Positions 11,111 through 23,303 of a stretch of DNA of 64,000 nucleotides are shown piece by piece. The notes under the pieces were generated by a model, which worked only from the letters and a program-made list of their open reading frames with translations, made no database searches and had not been told where the DNA came from. The number at the start of each line of letters is the position of its first letter. The stretch's first letter is position 1. The translations under genes were made by a program, and so were the position numbers. The stretch is from Isoperla grammatica (Eukaryota > Arthropoda > Insecta > Plecoptera > Perlodidae): NCBI GenBank assembly GCA_945910005.1, contig OX246740.1, positions 58,023,311-58,087,310 of the forward strand. Direction: 5' to 3'.

Positions 11111-13636
11111 GAAAGGCAGAGTTGTTTGTGAGAGTGGCGGTAACGAGTGCTAGATGGCGCCAGTTGTCTGTTGGAGTTGGATCCACTCCTGCAGAACAGT
11201 CTTCAGCCGCTGGTTGTAGAGGCCTCGAGCTAGAGCGCACCAGGGCCGGAGTTGTCGGCCCTATAGACCAGTACTCATACACGTTTGGTACCCATCAGCC
11301 TCACTTCTATAGTCTTACAAGTGCTGACGTCCCACCAATGTTTCTAGATTACTGTTGTTGTATGCAAACAAAGCTAAGCATTGCTAAGAGAACAACACTT
11401 GTAATAAAACGTTCACCAAAGTAATTCGAATCCACCAACGACAAGTGTATGTTGTATGTTCGCTAGTTGGTCTAGCGCAGGGCAAGGAATGCTTTCCACA
11501 AGTAAACCCCTGTGATATAAACACACTATACACACAAAATAACGTGTTAGAAATATTAGTATAACGCGGTCCGCCACTGCGTGTACTTGTAGCAGTGCGC
11601 GCTAAGACCAAGCAAGTGATGGATGTGTCTACCTTGGCAACAGCTTCATTCAGCGCGATATCGTATTATTATAGAATATTTTTCTTATTCATTCCAAAAA
11701 GACTCAGCGGGAGGATTTGAAGCGTTTATAATACATAATATACTCACTCTTACCTTTGGCTTTGCAGGAAAAATAAATCTCAATTTATGATAGAGCTCTG
11801 AGTTGGCATTGAGATGCCCCTAGGTCTCGGCGTGCAGGAATACAGGAATACTGCTCGAGAAGAGGGGTCGGCTAGTGAAACGTGAATAACTACATCTCCA
11901 TCGTAAAGGAGGTAAATAGAATCGTGATGTTTGTAAAGCAGGTTGGCGCTTTACATAAGATGGAAGGAAAGTGGAGAAGGCATATTATATCAGATGAAAT
12001 ATCTGAATCTGTAATATTATCACACATACAAATTTACTTCAACATAAAATCTTTTCAGTACCAACGCATTTAAAATCTGAAACGTATAAAACTCAAATAT
12101 CATCAGAAAAACGTCATTCGTTTGATAAGCCGCTTGATCAATGTTAACACTGAAAATAATGAGAAATTCTCAGGCTGTAATTTCTAACGAATAAAATTAT
12201 TCTCTATTTCGTAGACAATTATTGTATTACATCAATGACAATTTCGTTTTTTAGACGATAAATGTAATTGTTTAATAGTAACGAAAGTGTGTTACTCAAA
12301 CGCATTACATAAGTTTAGTAAACAACTTAGATTGTGACGACGTTTGACGTTTATTGAAATCTCCACGGAATGACATAATTTTACTTCCTGCGTTAATTTT
12401 AAAGCAATAGAGAACAATTTTAACGCAAAGTTGGACAACCCGTAGAAACTGCAGAAGTCAGAGCTAAAGTAGTTCCAGAATTTAACGTTTTATGTTCAAA
12501 ACAACTGTGAATAAACTTATATCTTTATCATCGGATGTAATCCAAACGTCTTGCATGTTTGGTTTCGTTGTCTGTGGACCCTGGTAATATCTATCTGCGG
12601 TATCTACTCACAATTTCGATTTTAAAAATTGTTTAAAGATACTCAGGCTATGTGATCGTCTTTTGAGCACTGTCTGGGGTTGAGTTGGGTTTCCCAATGT
12701 TCCGCTCTGACCTTCCACCCCTATTACCATATTGGACTCGCCACTGCAGTGTCTGTGTCAACGACCTCGTCACTGTTATTAAAGACCTATTAGAGTCTAA
12801 AAGTCACCCAACAAACTCTTTTCATCGTCGAGTTTCCCAAACATTTTCCTCGTCGTAGTTTTCCTCGGGCCCGTCAAGTATCGGCCGGACTACATTCCGG
12901 CCACGTAATCCGTAGAGATTAGCCAATACGTGGTCAGCATCGGACATACGGCCGGACAATAAGCCAATCAACGACTTCTTACTAAATCGCTCAAATCAAA
13001 TTCACCGTACGTCGCTCGCGCGGTCCATCCGTTGGCCGCGGATGGTTCATTTGAATGATATCACCATTGCAATTATTATAGTCAGCCATTTTGGATTATT
13101 ATTTCGTTATTTGAATTATTCGAATTTGTCATTTATAAATTCAAAATCAAATAAATAAGTGTAACTGTTGTTTACTCACTCAGCTATACTGTAGAGCTGA
13201 TTTCGATAGTGGACGTTCTCTCATTGATCATCTAACACGTTTGCCAACTCACTGACTGTATTGCTATTGAATCGCTGCACGGTTAACTTGTTTCTACACG
13301 TTTAAACGAATACACTATAAAGCAGTCAAAGCCGGACTAGCCCCTCCACTGGATGTAGTCCCGTCCCAAATGTACCCCTACCCCTACTTGCAATTTTTCC
13401 CATAATTATTAATTGCTTCTTTCAAAGAGCGTCTCCATAAATAATTCTTCACCCAAGCTATAACTAATATAACAACTCATTATTCAAAACGTGCTTATGC
13501 TTATTAATAATATAAATATAAATGGGAATCAATAAGCGATCATATACGATGTTACTTGGAAGCAAGAAATATACGAAACGAATGACGAATATAAAACATA
13601 CACTAGGTTTCCGAGCTACTTATGCCCAGTGTTATA
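11111..13636. other. Non-coding stretch
   Basis: Nothing convincing is seen. The ORFs are under 101 residues and without domain character. A small GGCCGGA/TCCGGCC inverted pair lies near 12882-12901. A GATGGCGCCAG motif near 11152 resembles a frequent short insect motif. Confidence 0.55.
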
Positions 13637-13754
13637 AACTTCGGATAATATTTAGTAAGCTACTAGCTTGTTTTCACCATGGCAACCAGGCTTCCCATTG
13701 GTTGTTGCCATGGTGAAAACAAGTAAGTAGCCTTCTAAATATGTATCTGAAGTT
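13637..13754. mobile_element. Palindromic MITE-like hairpin
   Basis: The two arms of about 50 bp are inverted. The inner 20 bp are perfect (CTTGTTTTCACCATGGCAAC against its complement) around a loop of about 17 bases. The outer 30 bp match with several mismatches and end in AACTTC/GAAGTT. The folded structure is typical of foldback or MITE DNA. No target duplication was resolved. Confidence 0.8.
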
Positions 13755-13899
13755 CATCACGTGATAGCCCCTCCCCCTCTTGGCCCTAACGCACCGCCGA
13801 CTCGACATGACTGCAGCGAGCACAACACGGTCTTATTTACTCATTGTTTATTTACAAGGCTGTGGTCTGGCGTCTAGACCGCGCGGTAATCATTACTCG

Positions 13900-14070
13900 A
13901 CGCGCCGCTGCTAATACTGTGAGAGCGGCGAGCCTTGCTGGGCGCATTAGGTGGATGCTGGGATTGAGTCCTTAAAAGAGTCCTTGGGAAGTCCTTGCAG
14001 TCACGTGACAGGAGCACAGAGCAAGCCTACAATTGGGAACCCTTGCGGAGTGACCTCGAGTAGCAGACGT
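13900..14070 (+). mobile_element. SINE family A body fragment
   Basis: It contains GATGCTGGGATTGAGTCCTT, closely matching 41395-41415 (+) and the complement of 27915-27935. Those two copies also carry the TTTTCCTC segment. This shared body supports a common SINE family; the tRNA-like head is missing or too diverged here. Confidence 0.55.
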
Positions 14071-14698
14071 ACAGAAGATTGCTCTGACAACTTGATCAAT
14101 CATAATATCATAATCATAGTTTTGAGATTTCTATTCGTGTATTTATGAACTTACATAGGTTTCTTCTACGTAAAATAGTTTTCAACCAAAGACTTTATTT
14201 TATGTGTTTTAATTGTATTGATTTTTGTTTCCGGGTAAGTGGGAGCAGGGGTGTAGTACAAGACCAAACGATTTGCTTTTCTGATAACAATACTGATAGC
14301 TTTGTTCAATAAGCCTTTCAACGTTTATAATACCGCTTTACTCAATCTTACAACTAAAACAAGGAAACAAACAAAGATATAAACATGTGTACATTTGAAC
14401 TGTGTAAGTTTCATTGCAGAACTCAAGCTGAAGATGAAGAACAAAAATATTACAATCTTACGCATCTCGTGCTATATGTGTCGAACACTCAAAGCGTAGT
14501 GACATTTAAACCGTAACATATAACTTAACACCTTCTGCCGTTTAAAAACAACCAGTAAACGGCAGTAACCAGTAACCAATAGAAATTAAGGAAATAAATA
14601 GTGTTGGTTTGTTTAAAATTAAGTGTAGGGAGTGGATGGTGAAGAAAAAATAAATGTATGTAGGATGCCAAAATAGCTGTTAAGCTAATAAATAAAGT

Positions 14699-14719
14699 AC
14701 ATTACATTACATTACATTA
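14699..14719. repeat. (ACATT)4 microsatellite
   Basis: Four successive pentanucleotide units. Confidence 0.9.
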
Positions 14720-15240
14720 TAGCTGTGTTGCTTTATGCGTTCAAGTGTCCTTGTTGACTGAAAATAAAGTTATTAACGTCTAATAAATGATGTTACTAAA
14801 GAACAACTTCGAATGAATATTAAACCCGGCACCTACACCATTTAGATAAGAAACTTTTGTATTACTGGTTTATGAAGCTTGGGAGGTATCAATATATAAT
14901 GTATTAAATACTGTTTGGGTTTCTGTGATAACGATGTGACCTGGGAGCTACTTCAGACTGAAAAGACTTCTATCTTGGACCCGGCACCTCCACCAAAGAC
15001 TTAATTTTATTATTTATTCATGTTATAAATTCATTATTATTACAATACGCATTAAATCTTGAAGATAGTGGACCGTGTATTGGCTTAGATTGACCCGTGA
15101 AGTGTTGTGACTAGGGGTGGCGTCTACACAGACAGACTTGTGCGTGGGTGGATGCGCTACAGTTATCACTGCTTGTCGTCTAACTTCGGCCGGTGTTGGA
15201 CGCTGGGATTTGTAAGCTGAGTGGCTCGAGATCTCGTTTA

Positions 15241-15254
15241 GAGAGCAAGAGAGC

Positions 15255-15287
<33 letters not shown>

Positions 15288-15300
15288 CGAGAGAGAGCGA
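15241..15300. repeat. (GA)n microsatellite
   Basis: A GA dinucleotide tract with occasional GC interruptions across about 60 bp. GAGA tracts can bind GAGA-factor-type proteins in insects, but nothing here shows use as a regulatory site. Confidence 0.92.
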
Positions 15301-16268
15301 CTGTGACGTTACACGCGAAACAAAAGCCGATTTACCTGCAGGACTCCAACCTCCAACTGATTTTTAACCAGAGTATTGAAACTTTGGCGCCACCCGGAGC
15401 TAAATATATTTACTCAAATATCCATACAGATAAATTTATATCAAGTGGAAATAGTAAAAAAGTTCTTAATAAATGTTCAAAACAATATCTTATTTTGTTG
15501 GCGGCGCATTATACACACGATATTTCTTTGTAAAGTCAAATAATGTTGTTACTAGTTTTTGAAACATAACGAAGTGTGAAAATTCATTTTTGCTATACAT
15601 CGTTTACTTACCTTTATTGATATAACGAAGTAATTGGGGGAAATGTATCTATAGTTCTAGCGGTGCGAATTGTTTCATCCACGGGTATAAAACACATTTT
15701 GGGGGGCATGAGACATACCCTAATGCAGGGGGGGGGGCTAAAACCTTGTGTTTTCGTGCACGCGAGTTCTGGACCAATAAGAAGGCTGGAATCTGCATAA
15801 ATATGATAACGCTGCAGCGAATGAAGCCAACAGTCAAATTATGTGTTTATACTTAGGTCGCTCTCTCGTTGCATTGGCTTGGCGGGCGCAGATAATACAC
15901 TAACCAATGAACGACAACGTTAACAACTTATAACGAAATAATGTTTGTGGCCATTTAAAAACAAACAGACAAGCGTTGATAGATTGCAAATAAAGAAAGC
16001 ATTATTCAAGCGAGACTTGAGTGTTCGGACAGTTCTCGTTCTGCAGTAACAACCCTTTAGCCTTCGTGCCACGCTGACGACCGAATGCTACCTTATTCAT
16101 TTCCAATAAATCGATGATTGCATATTTGTGTTTGAACAGGAAGTTCCCTTGTGTACGCTGTAGCTTACAAGTGGTTAGTGTACACACGAATAAACAATGC
16201 CAAGCAAGAGAGCAAAGCAAAGCTAAAACATTTCAACTCCATTCACTTCTTTTCCGTCGCTCTCCAAC

Positions 16269-16361
16269 GCGCGTATCCCAGCCTTCTGATTGGTGTACAA
16301 CTATTCGCTCACCTGGGGGCGCGTATCCCGCCTTCTGATTGGTTTACAACTATTCGCTCGC
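16269..16361. repeat. Tandem duplication with CCAAT-type box
   Basis: The segment GCGCGTATCCC-GCCTTCTGATTGGT-TACAACTATTCGCTC occurs twice, at about 16269 and 16320, with small differences. Each copy has an inverted CCAAT (ATTGG). It parallels the duplicated ATTGG module at 256-360 but is a different sequence. Confidence 0.75.
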
Positions 16362-16549
16362 CGCATTCGTATGCAAGAGTAGGCAACCAATTACTTATTG
16401 TACTTATTTGTGTTGTTGTTTGCTATTTAATTGAATTACGTACCTATATTTATAAATGTTTATCCTATTCAGATTTAAGTAAAAAGTAATTTACAAGTGA
16501 AACAATAGTAAGAATAACATCAAAAATCGTTTCAATTTATTAGTTAAGA

Positions 16550-16590
16550 TAATAATAACAATAATAATAATAGTAAAAATAATAATAATA

Positions 16591-16629
<39 letters not shown>

Positions 16630-16645
16630 ATTATAATAATTATAA
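16550..16645. repeat. AAT/ATT microsatellite forming an AT palindrome
   Basis: A run of AAT triplets passes directly into ATT triplets, so the two halves are inverted complements able to form a cruciform. Interruptions are few. Confidence 0.9.
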
Positions 16646-17631
16646 AAATCATAGTAACTATTACGTTAATTATGTTTATTTCTTCTGCTATGAATAAATA
16701 AATAAATTGTTATTATTATTATTTAATAGTAAGACGAGAGTTTTGAAATGTAGTTGTTATTGTCGCTGTCGTTATCGTTGTTGTAAATGATGTGTTTGCC
16801 ACTGCGAGCGCGGTGCAAAACACTTGCTTAACACGACCCGGCGCCTCCACCAAATATCAGACTTGTCCCAACTTGTTGACAACACGGGCTGACGCGGTCA
16901 ATAACGTGAGCATGTTCGCTCCAAACATGCTGCATGCTTAGAGGCATTCGCTAGCGAGTTATTTCCCGGGACACTTGGCGTAATTGATGATTGCTTAGAC
17001 ATTGTTTAAAATATGTCTTAATTTTCATAATTTGTGATATGCCTTATCGAATAGAAGCTTGTTCGTGAAAGTTTTAAATTCAGAAATAATCTATAAGTAT
17101 GAAGGTATTTTGTTGCAAAACGTGATCCCAGACTGTGTTTTCTATTATTAACTTACTAGTCTCAGGTTCATCTTTGCATCTCAGGGGATACTTACAGAAT
17201 TATTAGTGCATGGAATGTCTGGAGTAATGTTTATCAAGTGCTTTGACTTCTTCATCGTCTGCAGGAATCATGTTTGTGAGTGAAACATAATACAGCAGAC
17301 ATACGACTCTTAGCAAGTGCATTCTGTGGCGGGATCAGGTAGCCTGGCTAACCAGGGATTCAGTTAATTCAATTCCAAGTTCTAAAATAGAAAATAATGG
17401 TTTCGGCGCCTCCTGCCTTTTCTTTATTTGTTTGACAGCCGAGTGGAAACGAAAACAGCTTGCCGAGGATAATATTTCGAAAAGCTGAGTAAATGAATTT
17501 AGGAATTCAAAATATAAATTGAGGGGAGTTTTAATAACCACGACGGCGACAGCAGCGAGACAGCATTCAAATCATTGATCGTGAGTGAGAAAATACCGCA
17601 AACTCGCGGTTATTAAGTTTATGTGTAGCAT

Positions 17632-17633
17632 AC

Positions 17634-17714
<81 letters not shown>
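17632..17714. repeat. (ATT)n microsatellite, about 27 units
   Basis: An uninterrupted trinucleotide run of about 83 bp. The polyleucine ORF across it is an artefact. Confidence 0.97.
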
Positions 17715-17716
<2 letters not shown>

Positions 17717-18390
17717 GACTATTTATATCAAAATCATGAGTTAAAAACCTTCAATAAAACTGGCAGGTTGGCAATGCCGTTGAAAGAAGAAAGTAGATAA
17801 AATTAGCTAAGCCTGTCTTCGCTATGAACAAACACTTGTTCACAGCGCCAAACTGTTCCTACAGAGAACTTGCTCGCTACCGATTTGAATTAATAATGGC
17901 TTGTCCAAACGCCGGTTTGGGATATTGTCAAAAATGATAAATTTATAAATGTGAAACACTCGGCTCGGTGAGGGAGGCAAACTTAGCTAATTACTAAAGC
18001 GCGCCCGGCCGGTCTATGTTCATCTGTACCTGCGAGCAACTCCACGCCACACATTTCCCGGCGCGGAAAAGCGTTTTGTTTTCCCGCTCACAATTAACTG
18101 ACTGATTGATCTTTCGGGAAAACATTTCGTGATTGCATTGAGGTTAATCGCGAGGTTTTTATGACGATTTATGAATTAAATATAGTTGAATCTATTTATG
18201 TCTCTCGAAATAACGAGAGATGTGTTTAAAAATGTTATTTTTATTGAAATTTCACGTTCTAAAAATTCATGAAGAATGACGATAGTTTGATGTAAATTAT
18301 TCAGCTTGCTAATTTTTTATTTCTTTCTCGTGAATTGTCTTCACGTGGAAATAACTATTTGTCTTCGCAATTGTTCATAAATCACCGTTA

Positions 18391-18657
18391 TACCCCGTTC
18401 ACACTACGTTTCGTAACCGAAGTTAAGCTAACTGAGTTTATTTTTGATCACACTCAACGACCACTGCCTGTATTACTTTACATGGCGGCGACTGGGCAAT
18501 GATCTTGAAGTTAACTCAGTTAAATGCTTAACTGAGTTGTAGGAACGTAGTTACCCCACTTTACTGTAGTTAAGCCTAACTGCATTCCGTTCACATTGCA
18601 CCGGTAACTACAGTTAAGGAGTTAACTTCAGTTAAGGACTGTAGTCTGAACGGGGTA
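18391..18657. mobile_element. PIF/Harbinger-like MITE with TTA TSD
   Basis: The element is 267 bp, starting TACCCCGTTCACACTAC and ending GTAGTCTGAACGGGGTA, near-perfect inverted termini. It is flanked on both sides by TTA (18388-18390 and 18658-18660). A 3-bp TWA target duplication is characteristic of PIF/Harbinger. The subterminal regions are dense in AACTNNAGTTAA-type motifs in both orientations, possible transposase binding sites. It has no coding capacity. Confidence 0.88.
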
Positions 18658-18660
18658 TTA

Positions 18661-19971
18661 CTCCTAATCTTTATTCGGTTGAAAGATAATTCATCATTTC
18701 GACATAGTATTGTTCATGGAGTATTTGTTTTATTTGCATAATTTGAAAGAGTTGGAAAAGCTTTTTATGAATACATCTAGTAATAATATTATTATTATTA
18801 ATTGAATTTTGTTTTTTGTTTCAAATTTGAGATTTGTTAAGACAAACGCCCATTTTAGGTGGCAATGTATGTGTGACATTTTCATATGAATATAAAGTGT
18901 ACACTGTACACAACAAAGAATACATTCAACTCAACACTTCTTCAACATATCGGTAAATTAGCAGTGTATCACTTAAAACATTCGTTGTGTGAGTGAGTTC
19001 TCTTATTTGGCCACTTGGCCATGATTGGTGGTGATAAAATAAAGCATTTTATGGTTATGCAAATGAATGCCGTGCATCTCTAACTATTAACCTGATTGGT
19101 GTTTGTGCGATGCTGAAATCTGATTGGCCTGAACGAGGAGTCCTCATTATTCATAACGACACAACGACCGACGAGAACTTACTAGTTCAACTCTGAGTTT
19201 ATTCATAGAGAGTTTATCTGCGAGTGGGTATATATTCGTGCGGAGCTCTTTGGAGTACTTACTTACTTACCGCGTCGGGTCGGCCTCGTATGGAAGTTAC
19301 TCCCGGCGGAGTTTATTCACATTCAGTTGGCCGCCCTGGATTATCGGGTTGGTATCGCCGACTGGTTGAGGCGTTGCGGGTGCATTGATTTATATTGTTG
19401 CCGAAGACTAATCTGGATGATGAGTGATGGGGGCGGGGGTGGGGGTGAGGGGAGGGGGGGTGAGTAGGATCATAGTAATTGAATTGACTCAAGGGGATAG
19501 ATCGCGCGGACATAAAACGTTTTTAACAAGGTTCGAACCTGGAATGAAGGAACCACGGTGGGCCTAATCGAACTAGACATGTTGGTTGAAAAGATGAGTG
19601 AAGACAAAATGGAAATGAAATGTGAAGTATCAGAACAACTGGTTCGTAACACAGTCACCTGTAGAGGCTTGTTTCAGTAGTCAAACCAGTGCTTTAAATA
19701 TGTACTTACTTTCATGGACTAAAAAGACAGTAGTTTTTGTTTTGATTTCCGTCGTAAGTCTTCTGTTCTGTGTTCTGATTGGTTCGTCATAGCAGAGTTA
19801 GAATTGAAAAAATAAATGCGTTATCATATTATGTGTTAATCATTACGATGGGAAGGAATACAGTATTGCAAGGTTGATAAGTTCCTTCTTCGCAACTCTT
19901 CGTCGTAATCTGTGCCTAACCGGCTCGGGGTCTATTAACGACCCAGGTCGTTTCCCCCTCATTGGGCTCTA
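18661..19971. other. Non-coding stretch
   Basis: No gene is recognised. Three ATTGG (inverted CCAAT) motifs cluster at about 19024-19125. A G-rich patch lies at 19425-19462. The 62-66 residue minus-strand ORFs have no protein-like features. Confidence 0.55.
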
Positions 19972-20583
19972 CTGTTCGGAACAGCCTTCGAGCCGGTCCC
20001 GACCCTTCGTTACTGTTCGGAACAGCCTTCGAGCCGGCCCCGACCCTTCGTTACTGTTCGGAACAGCCTTCGAGCCGGTCCCGACCCTTCGTTACTGTTC
20101 GGAACAACCTTCGAGCCGGTCCCGACCCTTCGTTACTGTTCGGAACAGCCTTCGAGCCGGTCCCGACCCTTCGTTACTGTTCGGAACAGCCTTCGAGCCG
20201 GTCCCGACCCTTCGTTACTGTTCGGAACAGCCTTCGAGCCGGTCCCGACCCTTCGTTACTGTTCGGAACAGCCTTCGAGCCGGTCCCGACCCTTCGTTAC
20301 TGTTCGGAACAGCCTTCGAGCCGGTCCCGACCCTTCGTTACTGTTCGGAACAGCCTTCGAGCCGGTCCCGACCCTTCGTTACTGTTGGGAACAGCCTTCG
20401 AGCCCGTCCCGACCCTTCGTTACTGTTCGGAACAGCCTTCGAGCCGGTCCCGACCCTTCGTTACTGTTCGGAACAGCCTTCGAGCCGGTCCCGACCCTTC
20501 GTTACTGTTCGGAACAGCCTTCGAGCCGGTCCCGACCCTTCGTTACTGTTCGGAACAGCCTTCGAGCCGGTCCCGACCCTTCG
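19972..20583 (+). repeat. 41-bp minisatellite, 15 copies
   Basis: Fifteen near-identical 41-bp units start at 19972 and continue every 41 bases to 20583, where the last is cut short. Each unit begins with the perfect palindrome CTGTTC-G-GAACAG. Only a few substitutions are seen, for example at 20106 and in the unit at 20382. Because 41 is not a multiple of 3 and the unit has no stop in any forward frame, all three forward frames stay open and yield a 41-residue repeating peptide. The two long forward ORFs start at TTG, not ATG, so translation is not supported. Confidence 0.97.
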
Positions 20584-21471
20584 GAATTATTCCCAAACGT
20601 TCGTTTTCTGAACGAGTAATTATGAAACAAGATTAAATCTCATCGCCTGCGCTCTTAAAACAACACGGATAGACTACGTAGATAGGAACAGCTTTTATGT
20701 ATTCCGCGGGCTTTAAACCATAGGTCACTTGTAAGAAATGTATTTAATAATCTCCCTTTTTTGGGATTTCACATTAATTGTCAACTATTTTTGAGTTTTC
20801 AATCACAATATTGTTATTATTTATGTAGCCAACAACAGAATAATATATAAATTGCAGAAACTGCACCATGGTGCATGTTTTGCCTAGATCTTATTTTTAG
20901 ATTTTATCAAAACTTATAGTACAACTCATAAATAGAGAGCATGCATACGCCAGGCTAGAGGTAAACCCGTCCACGTTGGGTCGTAAGGTAGGGGATGTAA
21001 GGGTCTGCGGACTAGCTGCTGCATAGAGTAGGTGGCAGCAAGACAATCTACTTAACATTATCTCGCTAACCGCCCTAGAGTTGCCCCCTCCTTGCGAGAT
21101 AAGGGCGGGCGAGAGTGTAAACAAACTGCGGCCGACCAGTTTGGCTGTCCCACGAATGTACCCCCAGCACTCGACCTTATCAACTCAGCGGGCGCCCAAC
21201 AAATCGATCGCCTGGTCTGCTTCTAACTATGGAAATTAAATGAACCAATCTGCTTTTCAACAAAATCTTTCCGCTTTTCTGCTTTTTATTCAAACAATAT
21301 TTCCTGTGTGTTTTATATCGTAGTGTAATAACGACTCTCTTTTGACATCCCGATGGTAATTTAATAACATTGATAGCCGCGCAATGTTACTAGCCGGGCT
21401 GAAAACGTCGGGGTTATTCACTTGCGGGCAATTATTATTATGAGGGTCAGTTAGCAGCACTCTTGTGAATT
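20584..21471. other. Non-coding stretch between two arrays
   Basis: No gene and no clear mobile element are seen. The flanks of both arrays show no shared terminal repeats. Confidence 0.55.
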
Positions 21472-22249
21472 GCTTCCTGTATAGTGACGTCATTCAGTCC
21501 AGGGCGCAATCTTGACGCGGTTCAAGGGTTATGGAGCCGTCCAAACATCTTACAGACACCCTCGAAGAGATGCCACACGTGGTGACCGCTGCACGCATGG
21601 AGGCTTCCTGTAGTGACGTCATTCAGTCCAGGGCGCAATCTTGACGCTGTTCAAGGGTTATGGAGCCGTCCAAACATCTTACAGACACCCTCGAAGAGAT
21701 GCCACACGTGGTGACCGCTGCACGCATGGAGGCTTCCTGTAGTGACGTCATTCAGTCCACGGCGCAATCTTGACGCTGTTCAAGGGTTATGGAGCCGTCC
21801 AAACATCTTACAGACACCCTCGAAGAGATGCCACACGTGGTGACCGCTGCACGCATGGAGGCTTCCTGTAGTGACGTCATTCAGTCCACGGCGCAATCTT
21901 GACGCTGTTCAAGGGTTATGGAGCCGTCCAAACATCTTACAGACACCCTCGAAGAGATGCCACACGTGGTGACCGCTGCACGCATGGAGGCTTCCTGTAG
22001 TGACGTCATTCAGTCCACGGCGCAATCTTGACGCTGTTCAAGGGTTATGGAGCCGTCCAAACATCTTACAGACACCCTCGAAGAGATGCCACACGTGGTG
22101 ACCGCTGCACGCATGGAGGCTTCCTGTAGTGACGTCATTCAGTCCACGGCGCAATCTTGACGCTGTTCAAGGGTTATGGAGCCGTCCAAACATCTTACAG
22201 ACACCCTCGAAGAGATGCCACACGTGGTGCCCGCTGCCCGCGTGGAGGT
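21472..22249. repeat. 129-bp satellite-like array, 6 copies
   Basis: Units begin near 21472, 21603, 21732, 21861, 21990 and 22119, with a period of 129 bp (the first has a 2-bp insertion). Each unit holds a perfect TGACGTCA palindrome (the CRE consensus) and a perfect CACGTG E-box. Later copies share a CCACGG variant where the first two have CCAGGG, and the last copy is altered at its end. There is no ORF across the array. Confidence 0.97.
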
Positions 22250-23217
22250 GAAGCTACGTCAGACGGTCTCTTCAACGCTGCAATGTGATTGGTGTAGGCA
22301 TTGATTTCGTAAACCAACCAACCAGCCAGAGTGGAGTCTTTGCGAAAACATCTCAACGCTTTAGTGGGAAGCCGACGAGCAAATCATGGCTTATCCCAAC
22401 GGACAACTTCAAAGCCGTAAGCCCACAATTGATCCGTTTGTATACGGCGCATTGCCTCAGTGCATATGACGGGCCGGGGGGGGGGGGGGGCGTCCTTATG
22501 GTTCACGGGAACGAGTTGGTGGAGTTGACAATCGACAATGCTTTAATACAAATTGTTTTACCTCGTTTGTGTTATTTAAGGGGATGAGGAGGTCAAGTTA
22601 TGGACCAGTTAAGGTGGAAGGGTAGTTCGATTTTTTAAAGCAGCCTGTTTTAGTTATAAGAATGCTTCACCACATTAAAGAAGTGAGAACATCCATGTGT
22701 AGTTAGTAAGTACTACAGGCTGTTTGTTCAATATTAATAATAGATTAATCGTTAGAGTGGTTATTTGATTATTAAGGATTTAACAAACAAAATAATAACT
22801 TAACTGATTATAATGTTATAACAATACACAATCAGTTTAATAATAAACATAATGTACACATTTTCAAAATATATATATGACATTATGAACATAAAGTAGG
22901 TTTTACTCTGACTGTCAAATCTTCAAGAATCAGCTCTGAAGATAAGTAGTGCAACCTATTCGCGGCTATCCATACACGACAGCCAAGTTTAATAATATAC
23001 TCTGGTCGCAAAAACCTACGACAGTGTAAATTATGATTGTTTTGCTTAAATACCTCTATTAGATACACTTGTAATGTCATGTAAATATATGCATGGATTT
23101 TAACATTTGCAATGTATTCCGATTCAATGCAACTAAAAATAGAGAACGCTAAAGCAACCTTGCAGCCATCTAACGAAGCTCATAACTCATATAAGTGTTC
23201 ACAACTCATTACCGATT

Positions 23218-23303
23218 GTCGACGCGTCGCGTTGCTATTTTCGACGTCGCTCGGCGCAACATTAGTCTGGTTGGTCGACACGCGACGCGACGCGTAATCT
23301 CGC
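23218..23303. repeat. CpG-dense imperfect inverted repeat
   Basis: GTCGACGCGTCGCGTTGC near 23218 is inverted relative to ACGCGACGCGACGCGT near 23282 (an 11-bp perfect core). The intervening 50 bases or so are also CpG-rich. It may be a small MITE end pair or an unusual CpG island fragment; no target duplication was found. Confidence 0.5.

Larger units (their letters stand above)
14071..18390. other. Non-coding stretch with simple repeats
   Basis: No gene is recognised. It contains (ACATT)n at 14699-14719, (GA)n at 15241-15300, a G-run near 15728, AAT/ATT tracts at 16550-16645 and (ATT)n at 17632-17714. The motif CCCGGCACCT-CACC appears at about 14825 and 14981, with a CCCGGCGCCTCCACC variant at 16845; it probably marks remnants of one repeat family. 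Confidence 0.6.

Noticed and set aside
17585..17800. Polyleucine ORF
   Set aside because: It is produced by the (ATT)n microsatellite.
19874..20636. Long forward ORFs of 245 and 224 residues
   Set aside because: They are two frames of the same 41-bp array, begin at TTG, and give the same 41-residue cycle. The openness follows from the unit having no stop codon, not from selection for a protein.
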